Position numbers and translations under genes: made by a program. Below, in pieces: positions 10,180 to 20,585 of a stretch of 64,000 nucleotides of DNA. Numbering within the stretch: the first letter of the stretch is position 1; every line of letters starts with the position of its first letter. Where the stretch lies: contig OX421964.1 in assembly GCA_949128115.1 (NCBI GenBank), positions 30,496,177 to 30,560,176 on the forward strand, in the 5' to 3' direction. Under the pieces are notes generated by a model that did no database searches, was not told where the DNA came from, and was given only the letters and a program-made list of their open reading frames with translations. Origin of the DNA: Anaspis maculata (lineage: Eukaryota > Arthropoda > Insecta > Coleoptera > Scraptiidae).

Positions 10180-13110
10180 AAGAACGACACTTCTCGATGC
10201 GTGGCCGGACAAGTAACACATAGGGGCTCATCAGGGCTCCAAACTACACATAAGGAGAAAAGGGAGCCCGATAGAGCTTCGAAGCCACCGAAAAAAACAA
10301 AGTATACAACACGACAACAAAACAAACTATATTGAGAACATAAGGGAGAAATAGAGAGAGCCTAATAGAGCTCTCTATAACAAAACAAGGCAAGAGGGGG
10401 CTAACCTCGGGGCTCACTGTAGTACTCTGTAGTACTGAGAGTCAACAAAAACCATAAGTGGGATAATTAAGGCCCTAAACCACACTTGAGGACACAAGGG
10501 GGCTTGATAGGGCTCCGAACATCACATGAAAACACAAGGTGCCTAATCATGCACCAAAAGTCAAAAGAAATGTCATGCAATGTCAGCAGGGCTTCAAAAC
10601 ACGTTGAAGAAATAAGGGGATCCAATGAAGTTTGCTTGAATTCAGATCGCTGGCTGTGAAAAAACATAAGGGAGCTGATTGGGGCTCCAAACTACCCTTT
10701 CGGACACAAGGAGGCCGATAGGGCTTCGAATATCACATGGAAGCACAAGGAACTCACTATTGCTCCAAAAGACACAGAAAAAAGTGAGGGGGCTCAGCGG
10801 GGTCTCAAAAGACGTTGAAGAAACAATGGGGGCCCACGAAGGATCACTGAGGCCTCTAACAGCGCAAAAAGGCACAAGGGAGCTCACTGGAATTCTGAAG
10901 GCTACGCAAAGAATGAAGGGTCTTATCAGGGCTCCAAACGATACATGAGGACACAAAGGGACCCTACAAAGCTCCGTAAGCCACGGAAAAATGCTATGGG
11001 GCTCAGCTGGGCTTCAAAAGACATTAAAGAAACAAGGGGGCTCTTGGAGGGCCACATAGGGCCTCTTAAAACGCAAGAAGGCACAAAGGAGCTCACTGGA
11101 ATTATGAAAGCTACGCAAAGAATAGAGGGTTTCATCAGGGCTCCAAACGATACATGAGGACACAAGGGGGCCCGATAGAGCTCCGTAAGTCACGGGAAAA
11201 TTCTATGGGGCTCAGCAGGGCTTTAAAAGACGTTGAAGAGACAAAGGGGCCCTTAGAGGGCAACTAGGGTAACAAGGGGGCTCACTGAAATCCTGGAAGC
11301 TACGAAAAGCATAAGGAGGCTTATCAGGGCTCCAAACGATACATTAGGGCACAAGGGGGGCCCGATGGAGCTCTATAACCCACGGAAAAATGCTAGGGGA
11401 CCTAGCAGGATTTCAAATGATATAGACAACACAATGGAGCCCGACGGACTTCTAAGTTCAACAAAAGAAGGCAAAAGGGGGTTACTTCTGGGCTTATCTA
11501 CTGATACCCTGAAAGCCATGAAGAAACATGACGAAGCTAATTAACTAGGGTAACAAGGGGGCTCACTGAAATCCTGGAAGCTACGAAAAGCATAAGGAGG
11601 CTCATCAGGGCTCCAAACGATACATTAGGGCACAAAGGGGGCCCGATGGAGCTCTATAACCCACGGAGAAATGCTAGGGGACCTAGCAGGATTTCAAATG
11701 ATATAGACGACACAATGGAGCCCGACGGACTTCTAAGTTCAACAAAAGAAGGCAAAAGGGGGTTACTTCTGGGCTTATCTACTGGTACCCTGAAAGCCAT
11801 GAAGAAACATGACGAAGCTAATTAAAACTACACTTGCAGATACAGGAGGAGGAGCAACAAGGGTTGGAATATTATATAAAACCACATATGCTCCGACCGA
11901 TAGGGCTCCGAATGTCGTGACGCACAAGGGTGCTTAGTGCTCCGAAAGTAATGGAAAATACAAGGGGACCCAGCAGGTCTTCAAATCACATTGAAGACAT
12001 AAGAAGGGGCCCAATGAAGCTCTGGATAACAGAGAAAATTATGAAAGAGGGCTCAATGGGATTCTGAAAGCTATGAAACACATAAGGGCACTTGAGGACG
12101 CAAGGGGGCCCGATAGGAGGCTGAATATCACATGAAGGCACAAGGGCTCCGGAAGCCTCGGAAAAATAAAAGGGGGCCCAACAGAGCTTCAATCGAAGTT
12201 GAAGACACAAGGGGGCCTACTGGAAGATCTGTATAATAAAATAGGCTCATTGGTACGTGTTTTCTCTGAAAGCCTAAGCTCTGGGGCTTATCAGAGCTTT
12301 GATTACATTTTAAGAAACAAAGGGGCCCGGTAGCGCTCCGAATATGACATGATGGCACAACGCTCCTTATTGCTGCTCTGGAAGTCACAGGAAATACAAG
12401 GGGGCATAGCAGGGCTTCAAATCACACTGGGGTCCAGTGGGGCTCTTGATAACACAAGTTTGCCAAATGGGGGTTTCTGAAATTCTAAAAGCTATTAAAA
12501 ACATAAGAAGGGTCATTAGGGCTCAAAATTACCATTAAGGGCGTAAGGAGCCCGACAAGGCTCCGAACACCAAATGAAGGCACAAGGGGCTTACTATAGT
12601 GCTCCGAAAGTCACAGAAAATGTAAGGGGGCTCAGCAGAGCTCAGAAAAAATATAATGAAACTCCAAAATAGGACTCCGAATATGACCTGGAAACACAGA
12701 GGTGCTTACTGCTACGAAAGTCACTAAGAAATGCAAGGGGCTCGCCAAAGGCTTTAAACTGCACTAAAAACACAAGGGGGCCCAATGGAGGTTTGGATAG
12801 CACAAGAACGCAACATAGGGCCTGCTGGGATTCTGGTAGTCATGAAAAAACCTGAAAGGCTAATTAGGTCTCCAAACAATACTTGTGGACACAAGGGGCT
12901 CGATAGGGTTCCGAATTAGAGTTCCAGAAGCTCGGTGTACTTATAGAAGGGCGCGGAGTAATGCAAGGGGACTTACTAGAGGTTCGAAGACATTGAAAAA
13001 ACAAGGGTGCCCAAAAGGGTTTTGAATAATACAGTAAGGTATAAGGGGCTCATTATAACTCTAAAAGCAAGAGAAAACACAAAACGGGTTAGTAAAACCA
13101 AGGCAAAAGG
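10180..13110 (+). repeat. Purine-rich satellite-like interior array
   Basis: The interior consists of diverged blocks built on phrases such as ACAAGGGGGCCCGATAGGG, GGGCTCCAAACGATACAT and GGAGCTCACTGGAAT. The GCTCCAAAC anchor recurs at about 10685, 10931 and 11140, so longer units of roughly 209-280 bp are made of shorter sub-blocks. The plus strand is strongly purine-biased through the whole array. Frames on either strand repeat themselves only because the DNA repeats, so I do not call them genes. Confidence 0.75.
11262..11824 (+). repeat. Recent 281-bp tandem duplication within the array
   Basis: The segment starting AACTAGGGTAACAAGGGG at 11262 recurs at 11543 with a period of 281 bp. Aligning the two copies by eye I count about five differences, roughly 98% identity, much higher than between other blocks of the array. 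This marks a young unequal-exchange or replication-slippage event in an otherwise old repeat. Confidence 0.85.
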
Positions 13111-13476
13111 CAAAAAAAATTTGCGACGAATTGTCCGTGCGACGAACTGTCCGCGACGAATTGTCCGTGCGACGAAATGTCCGTGCGACGAATCGTCCGT
13201 GCGACGAATCGTCCGCGCGACGAATTGTCCGCGCGACGAATTGTCCGCGCGACGAATTGTCCGTGCCGGACAAATTGTCCGCGACGAATTGTCCGGTCAC
13301 GATTTCTTTGGAATGGAGACGTTCTCTTTTTCAACCTGCGCATTTTTTTTTTGTGTATCACTTGAAGCTTTCGAGGCATAGGTACATGCATAGTTTCCCG
13401 AACTGCAGCAAACAGGCTCCAACTCCATCTTTACTGGCATAAGCTAAAATGACGATAGAATCTATGACAACAAAAT

Positions 13477-13650
13477 TTCAGTACTGTGGTGGAACCACGA
13501 GCACTCGACAGTTACCGATCTCGACAATTTCCCCATTTCTAAAGGGTGGAGGGTGCAGAGAGGAAAGGGGAAATTAGGGTGAAGGGTGTAGAGGGTAAAA
13601 AGGAAATTGTCAAAATCGACATCTGTCGAGTGCTCGTGGTTCCACTACTG
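13477..13650. mobile_element. MITE with long terminal inverted repeats (first of a pair)
   Basis: GGAACCACGAGCACTCGACAG near 13486 is matched by CTGTCGAGTGCTCGTGGTTCC ending near 13645. The similarity continues inward as CGACAATTTCC against GGAAATTGTC, giving arms near 48 bp around a purine-rich core of about 70 bp. It has no coding capacity. A target duplication was not found, and the left end seems to carry a 3-bp insertion. Confidence 0.8.
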
Positions 13651-13656
13651 GAAACT

Positions 13657-13800
13657 TATAGCGTTTTCGAGTAGCCAGAGCCGAGCCGGTTCGGCTCTAA
13701 AATCGCTATAACTGATTGGCCAGAGATTTTCGAGAACCAATCAAATCCCCTGATTTTAGAGCCGAACCGGCTCGGCTCTAGCGACTCGAAAACGCTGTTA
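13657..13800. mobile_element. MITE, near-perfect 144-bp palindrome
   Basis: The left arm, reading AGCGTTTTCGAGTAGCCAGA and onward to 13704, is matched with few mismatches by the right arm ending ACTCGAAAACGCT at 13796. The arms are about 46 bp and contain GAGCCGAGCCGGTTCGGCTC, itself partly palindromic. It starts only about 7 bp after the preceding MITE ends. The superfamily is unresolved, and the flanks do not show an unambiguous duplication. Confidence 0.82.
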
Positions 13801-14102
13801 GTTGATTTTTGTTACAATGACTTTTCATGTGACTCATTCCAATGCCAAGCAACCTGTTTTTCCAACAAATCTCTCATGGGCGCAGTTATTTCAAAAAATG
13901 TTGTCAATAAATCTTAAGACGTATACGTGATCATACCAAGAAATCTCTGTAGATCCTGTTTGTTTGTAGGTCTTGGCATGTGACAAATTGCCTTGAATTC
14001 AGAGTTATCTGGACCAATTCTACTTCCTGAAATAGTGTGCCCTGCATCATTGATTTTTGTTACATCTTTTTTTTAATGGGTGTTTATGGGTGCATTAAGT
14101 AC

Positions 14103-14289
14103 TAGCTCATCAGCGCCTTTGCGGTGACTTCTTCCCTTCACCCTTTTTTCCTTGACGTGACCGTTCGGTTAGTACACGCCAAAGTACTTGAGAGCGCATA
14201 GAGAAAAGCCACCTGCCCCAGCGGGATTTGAACTCCGGACCTCTGGGTTTGAAGCCAGAGACGGAGCCCACCGAGCTACCGCCGGGATA
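14103..14289 (-). mobile_element. tRNA-derived SINE, copy 1
   Basis: On the minus strand the head (14289 down to about 14215) reads like a tRNA gene. An A-box-like GGTAGCTCGGTGGGC is followed by an anticodon-arm-like stem CTCTGG/CCAGAG and a B-box-like GAGTTCAAATCCC. The tRNA-unrelated body follows, with TACTTTGGCGTGTACTAACC and CGGTCACGTCAAGG. The same head-body order occurs in the copies near 55.3 and 59.4 kb, showing an interspersed family and not a host tRNA gene. Transcription would be by RNA polymerase III from the internal boxes. Confidence 0.82.
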
Positions 14290-14390
14290 GTTTAATTTCT
14301 GTTTTGCTATTATTTTGAAATTTTGAGATTTTCCGAAATGAAGATTTTGATGGGTAAAATTGGATTGCCTCAAAATTTTTACATAGCTAT

Positions 14391-16845
14391 TTAGACTAGG
14401 ATCATTTTTGAAAAAGTGGCCTGGAAAGTGGTTCTAGAGGCAAGTCATGTTAAAGTTTGGCAACATTTGTTTTAAGGGTATTTGGATCTCGCTGAATACG
14501 AAAACCATTGTTGCCAAGCCGAATTTTGCACCGGAAGCCCGCAATGGGGGGGGGGGGGGGTAAAGGGGGGGGGGAGACCAAAAATCACCATTTTCCACCA
14601 TTTTTTATACCACGACTGAGACCTGTCATCAGTGTGGAGTAAATTACATCGTATCTCGATTAACTGAGGTGTTATACTATCATATTGACATGATTACTGT
14701 CAAAATTTCCATAGGGGGGCGACTGGTGGGGGGAATGTTGACTGTGAAGATTATTCTTCTCCCTTGATTTTGAATGAATGAATACATGTTTGGTATCTTT
14801 TCCTATCAAGTTTCATATTCTCAGTTCAATTATGGTGTCAGAATTGCAATAGAAGCAAGTTTGAACAAGTTTTAGATGATAAAACATACAAACAATATTT
14901 TTTTACCACTTTGAACTGTGTTATTTATTGCAAATGGGCATTTTTTTCTCAAAATTCTTGCGCAGTTCGTTAGTCTGGTGTATTTCACACAATACAGCCA
15001 TGTAACTGATGTGCCTTCAACTTATAAAATATGGAAAAGATATATTTTGTGAAAACTGTTTGGCGCTACTTTTCAACTTCATTTTTTGCTATTATTTTAT
15101 TGTATGATGGAAAACTGTGGTCTTCCACCTCATATTTATGGAGAAAACCTTAGCTGAGATATTCTAGGATGTACTTTTTTTCAAAAGAGGAGTTTTTCAT
15201 GTCAGAACCTGATGCCCAGTGGGCAAGAGTCCTCTCAGAGAGGCCTGAGATGTTCTACTGAGCTCGAGAAACGGTTACCTTTTCCAAACGGCTTTGATAT
15301 GCCCAATTAAGATACAGAGAGGTTACCTTATCCCAACTTTTTTGTGATGTTCTCTTGAGTTTTAAAAATGTTACCACTTTTGCACTTCTTTGATATGTTC
15401 TATTAAGCTCCAAAGAGGCTACCTTTTTCCAACTTCTCTATGATGTTCTCTCAAACTCCAAAGAAGGTTACCTTTTTAGAACTTATTCAAAATGTTTTAT
15501 AAAATTATAAAGCTCCAAAGGTTACCCTTGAGGTTACCTTTCTCCAACTTCTCTAAGAAGTTCTATTTCAGCTCCAAAAAAATATAATAATTTCCTAGGT
15601 AATTTCCTTTGGTATGTTTGATTATGCTCTAAAAAAGGTTACCTTTTTTGGATTTCCGCGAAGATTTCCGTGGGATAATCTATCAAACCTCCAAGAAAAG
15701 TTACCTTTTTCGAACGTCTTGGGCAGGTGTTCTCTACCATCAACTTTTAAAAAAGAACAACTCCTCAAAAATTACGTTCATGAGATGTACCTATATTCGA
15801 AAAAGCCGCATTCCTCTAATAATACCCAGGGAAGAGGTAGATAAAGAGATTTTGAAATCAAATGTAATAAATGTGAATGATAAAACCTATAGTTGTATTA
15901 TTCAACTTAACGTTAAGGGTAATGTACGTATCTGCCTTCGGTTGCACCAAGTTCTCTCCAGTTTCATTAGCGGATTTTCTTCAATTCTATAAATTATGAT
16001 ATCTCAATGCAAATCGGAGTTTTGTTCGACAATTCTTGCGTAATTCGTTAGTCTGGTGTATTTTACACATCACATTCACATACTAAGTGTGTCTAAACTT
16101 TTTAAAATATGATAAACTTGAGTTTTAATCATACATGCATCATACAGCAAAAAACAAAGTTGAAAAGTAGGGCCAAACAATTTCCCCCAAAAAAATATTT
16201 TCTTCATATTTAAAGAAGGAGAGGCAAATCAGTTGGATGCCTATATCATGGTAAATACATGAGACTAACGAACTACGCAAGAATTTTGAGAAAAAATGCT
16301 GATTCGCAGTAAAATAACATTTTTGAAAGACGTAAAAAAATATTGACAAAAAACATGTCTTATCATGTAAAACTTATTCAAACTCGCTTCTATTGCAATT
16401 TGAACACCATAGTTAAATAGGGAATATGGAATTTAGTCGGAAACGATACCAAACATGTTTATATTTACTCAAAATCGAGAGAAAAGAAGAATCATCTACA
16501 CAGTCAACATTCCCCCCACCACTCCCACCAGTCTTCCCCCTCTGGAAATTTTGACAGTAATTATGTCAATATGGTGGTATAAGACCTCAGTGAATCAAGA
16601 TATGATGTAATTCACTTCACGTTAATGACAAGTCGCAGTCCCGACATCAAAAATGGTGAAAAATAGTGATTTTTGGTCTTCCCTCCCCTTTACCCCCCAT
16701 TGCGGGCTTCCGGTGCAAAATTCGGCTTGGCAACAATGGTTTTCGTATTTAGCGGGGTCCAAATACCCTAAAAACTTATGTTGCCAAACTTTAACATGAC
16801 TTGCCTCTAGCATTGCTTTTTATCCGAAAAAATCCTAGACTAATT
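14391..16845. mobile_element. Long-terminal-inverted-repeat DNA element, about 2.45 kb
   Basis: The left arm (14391-15115) is the diverged reverse complement of the right arm (about 16140-16845). Landmarks are TTAGACTAGGAT at the left tip against ATCCTAGACTAA at the right, GAGGCAAGTCATGTTAAAG against its complement near 16790, and AATTCTTGCGCAGTTCGTTA against its complement near 16265. An extra copy of that last block lies in direct orientation near 16035. The left arm contains a 15-base G run (14546-14560) and a 10-base one. There is no transposase; the middle carries a 48-bp tandem array. The superfamily is unknown. Confidence 0.8.
15225..15740 (+). repeat. 48-bp tandem repeat in the centre of the element
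   Basis: The anchor GGTTACCTTTTTCC and its variants fall at 15273, 15321, 15370, 15418, 15466, 15520, 15532, 15638 and 15698. The first five are spaced 48-49 bp, with less regular copies later. Each unit also has CTTCTNTGATGTTCT and AAGCTCCAAAGA segments. It occupies the loop between the inverted arms of the surrounding element. Confidence 0.8.
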
Positions 16846-18597
16846 GGATATTGAGTTACACATCATACTGACCGCTTTGATGAGTTCTATTAAGCGCAGT
16901 TTGCAGTTTGGAAAAATTATCATTGATTCTCATTTTATTCATAAAAACGTGTTTTTCCAGGTCTTTGTTTTCTATCATAAAATGAAAACCGCTGGAAATT
17001 TTCGGAAACTTTTCGCACTTGTCAATTGGAACTGTTCAAGACTTTTTCAATGACGTATCACTCAATACTGTGCAGTGGGAAAAAAAGTGTCCCAAATTTT
17101 GAGGTGCCCAAGTACTCAGAGTTTTGGTGGAGTAGTTTTGTTGACATATTAGACTTGAACAGAAAAAGCAGCTGAACACAACAGTTTTTGCCGCAACTCG
17201 CTATCGTCAACCAATGTCTAGAAAAAAGGGGTGAACATCTTTTTTAAATGACCTGTATATACCTTTTGGTTTTTCATGTTGGATGTTCCATTACTGCCAT
17301 TTTGTTGATTGTAATGTCGAGAAGGTCGTTGCTGGCATGCATTATGTGGCATAACTTCTTGTGATGTTATGCTTATGCTTATGCACTTCCCATTCTTGTA
17401 GCAGGTTGAAAAGTAGCAACACCTAGCCACCCATCCAAGAAATGCACCGCCCCAGCGTTTCTTGACTTTTCACCCAGGTCAAGTGACGTTCTATAAGCTC
17501 AACGCTTGACTTTTTTGGTAGGCATTGTGAAATCATCTTGTTAATTCGTCTTTACTTCTTTGGAAGATACACGGCTTTCATTAAAACCTTAAATTGGATC
17601 CTCAAACTAAACAAAACAAATTGCCATCTCCTGGGCCGCATTAACCGGGTAGGCCGGCCTACTCCTCTGTCCTGATGTTGGCCCTTTGTTGTTTGCGCCC
17701 AAAATCGAAAGACAAATTCGGGCTTTTGCTTCCTGATTAAATAATGAATCGCATATAACCGATGGCGCGGTAGCTTCTGGCACGAACAAAGCGCCGACCG
17801 AAGAATTAATTATGAGTCAATCTGCTCGGCAATTAAGCGAGACAACAATAGAGTTAGTGGAGAACTTCAAGAGCCACCCACTAATCGAATTCAGTTGAAA
17901 CGACTCCGGCGACGTCAGCGGAAACTCCGGCTACCAACTGCTGCTGCTCGTCTCCGATGCTAGCTAGTTGAGCTGCGCGTCGTTTCCCGACATTTCTAAC
18001 AAGCTCTTATCATTTCGTGTGGCGGTTACATGGGGACCTAGTTTGGAATAATGTTTAAAATTCCTATTGAAATGCCATGAATAATAGTTATGAAGACATT
18101 CAGAGCGCTCTGCTAGGATAAGGATGCGGCTAGGCAAAAGGCGAGCTTCGGGACCGGATCACGTTCCGGTCGCAGTTTCTGGAGGATTAGATTCTTGAGG
18201 CGTGCATTTCTGGATTAGACCGCGCGTTCTCAAATGGATATGTTCGCGCTTGCTGCTGCAGACTTCGGAAGTTTTCAAGATTTTTTTTTGGAGTCCCTCT
18301 TTGGGTGTATAATGTTGTTAAAATGATACCCATCCCTACCGCAACCAGATGCGCACCCTTTGCATTTTATACAGGGGCGGACTGGACTGGATTGGCCCCG
18401 GTCCCCAATTGAATTGATGTGGCTCCCAACTAGTTACATACTACAGCTGAAACATGTCTCTATAAGACATAATATAGAATATAATCACAGGGTGACCACG
18501 AAAGTAGAAAATGCGAGCGAAAGTTGAACACAAAAACACGTGTAGCTAAATCACTTTAAGAATGGCCCAATACAAGTACAAGGCCAAGTAGATAAGT
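16846..18597. other. Spacer, mostly unique DNA
   Basis: No gene is recognised. At 18374 the sequence CAGGGGCGGACTGG repeats the hAT-like terminus seen at 8546, again without an inverted partner. Frames on either strand are under 75 codons. The stretch 17.6-18.0 kb is more GC-rich than its surroundings but shows no motif I can name. Confidence 0.4.
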
Positions 18598-20585
18598 GAT
18601 ATGATTAGTGTTGCCGTCTAGAGTTAGACTTTCTAGACTCTTGTCTTGAAAAGGCGTCAAGACTTAGACAAGACCTCTAGAAACTCTTGTCTTGAAATTT
18701 CTAGACAAGACAAGAGTTGGGCTGTCAAGATCAAGAGTCTTGATTAGACTCTTGAAAAGGAAAAATAAAAAAAAATCTGATATATTCGTCTCCGCTGATG
18801 GTTTTTATTTTCTACTTGATGTGTGATTAGATTGGAGATTTCTTACAGAGTTTATTGACAACATAGAATAACATAAATAAGGGTAAACGGTATGACAAAA
18901 TGCTATTCAAAACTATATTTACTTGAAATAAAAATGATTGCAAAGGGTTCTCATGCTATTTTTTTTTTTTTAGTTGAAATCAAAGTACCGAGATCACTAC
19001 AGACGATATAAAATATCTCGTCTCAAAAGTCCCTACTTTTTTCAGGAAAAAATCTTGGAATTTGGGAGTTTCAATTGGGAGAATAATGAAGCAATAAACC
19101 TGTTCTGCGCTTGCGCACTAGGCAGGCCATCATGTCATTATTCATCGACCGTTGTTGCCATGCTGTGTCTGATAGGTAGTCTACAGTCTATGAATATTTT
19201 GAAAATTAGGAAAAGCAAAACAACACATAGAAGCATCTTTCTGTATATTGCGAATTTTATATGTATATCAGAAGACAATTTGATTTTTGGTTTGTGGTGG
19301 CAGTTCACTATGAATTTATCAATTTTGCATCAGAGAACGGGAAAGCGTTGCCAGAGAGATGCCATGTCGAATTATGATAATGTCTTGTGATTATATATTC
19401 ACATGACTATGTCTCTACTGTTTTTTTCTGGTTCTCATGCGAAAGTTTCGTCCAAGTGATTTTTTTTTCAAGGGTTGCTCCAACATCTTCATTTCTACTT
19501 TTCCAAAAAATACCTGCGCCTTCTCAGATCGCAACTTCTAAGAAATTAGGTGGCTCGATGAAGTTTTTGGTCAATAGCTGCGAAACAAAGTGTTTCTTGT
19601 CATTAAAGGAGAATGATTCAGACATGCTGCAGTCAGATATCCTTCCAATGTACCAAGGCAAAATACCGATTAGGCTGGTGTTCTTTCTACAACTTGAGTG
19701 AAGTTAGTCTTTTTGCCGCGTCAGGTTGACACAAGCGGGAACCTGACACATGTCTGCAAATAATCGGTATATTTTCGACAAAAATATTGGACCACATCTG
19801 CACCACGACATCTGGGAGCTCTGGGTCCCGCTCAAACCCAATTATTTACATTTATTTGTTCAGCAGCAATATTTCGAACACCAAACAGCAAAATAATATT
19901 GAAGTTGATTGTTTTACTTTTTCTTCACTGTGACTCTTTCGTTGACTGTTTCTTGACGTTCATGGTAACCTGGTATTGTTCTTGGTTTGTTTATTCATTC
20001 GATTCGAGCCGATGGACTGCGGTGAGTTGAATTTCTATATCTTTTTTCGCTGCCAGTGAGAGTACTTTTTGAGTACTTTTTTAAATGAACAGTAGTTGAC
20101 TATATTTATTCAGGCATCAACCTACGGCTATATAAAATTGTATCTTGTTATTTTATATAAGACCCCATTGCAGAAACACGTCTACTAACAGGTCGGGGGT
20201 GGCGGTGGCAATCTTTTCTTCCAGCTTTCACACCAATGATAAATTTCAGTGTCAATAAAAGTAGATCTTTGTTTTGAAATTTGAACTTAATTATACCGTA
20301 GAATATTTTATTAAAGCAGAGTCCCTATTCGAACGGTGCTTCTTGCTCCTCACAGTTTCTCTGTTTTTCTTGCTAAAAGACGTTAATATTTCTGTCACGT
20401 ATTTTTCTTGGAAGAAGGGGTTTTTTAGTAATTTAATTTCAAGAGTCTATCTAGACTCTTGAAAAATTTCCATCAAGAGTTAGAGTCTTGTCTTGAAATT
20501 TAGAAATAATCTTGATATTTCAAGACAAGACAAGAGTAGGGCAACTCTTGTCTTGTCTTGTCTAGACGGCAACACTAGATATGAT
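18598..20585. mobile_element. Non-autonomous hAT element with perfect 8-bp target duplication
   Basis: The element occupies 18606-20577 (1,972 bp). Its ends share the 17-bp terminal inverted repeat TAGTGTTGCCGTCTAGA, typical of hAT termini, and it is flanked by the perfect 8-bp duplication GATATGAT (18598-18605 and 20578-20585). Subterminal DNA on both sides is packed with CTCTTGTCTTG and its complement, probably transposase-binding sites. The interior has frames at 18974-19390 and 19387-19701, but the first starts at TTG and neither shows hAT dimerisation, BED-finger or catalytic motifs. I therefore read it as a non-autonomous element carrying foreign filler. Confidence 0.9.

Larger units (their letters stand above)
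10088..13311. mobile_element. Foldback element with tandem-repeat inverted arms
   Basis: The left arm (about 10103-10177) has five tandem copies of a 14-16-bp unit of the form GGACAATTCGTCGC. The right arm (about 13122-13294) has ten or eleven copies of its reverse complement, GCGACGAATTGTCC. Both arms end internally in an A/T run next to the last unit. The perfect 10-bp direct repeat ATTTCTTTGG flanks the structure at 10088-10097 and 13302-13311. Such a duplication length suits Mutator-like elements (8-11 bp), and tandem-repeat arms recall Drosophila FB elements. The interior of about 2.9 kb is satellite-like and encodes no transposase. The outermost 6-8 bp of the two ends differ, so superfamily assignment is tentative. 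Confidence 0.72.

Noticed and set aside
10642..11165. Two minus-strand frames that begin with the same peptide MCPHVSFGAL
   Set aside because: The resemblance comes from the underlying DNA repeat (209-246-bp periodicity); the plus strand gives equally repeated frames. This is a satellite, not a gene family.
9053..13300. A CRISPR array, because of regular repeats
   Set aside because: The DNA is eukaryotic, there are no unique spacers between identical repeats and no cas genes. The arrays are minisatellite or satellite.
13007..13442. Arg-rich repeated frames (RRIVRATNCP-type) on both strands
   Set aside because: They are translations of the tandem 14-16-bp arm units in several frames. Open length follows from the unit lacking stops, not from coding selection.
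8546..18388. CAGGGGCGGACTGG at 8546 and 18374 as the two ends of one hAT element
   Set aside because: Both are in the same orientation, whereas terminal repeats must be inverted. No complement was found nearby, so they are solo ends.
18974..19701. Two overlapping frames inside the hAT element as a possible transposase
   Set aside because: The first starts at TTG, and neither shows the hAT dimerisation region, a BED finger or catalytic acidic residues in context.
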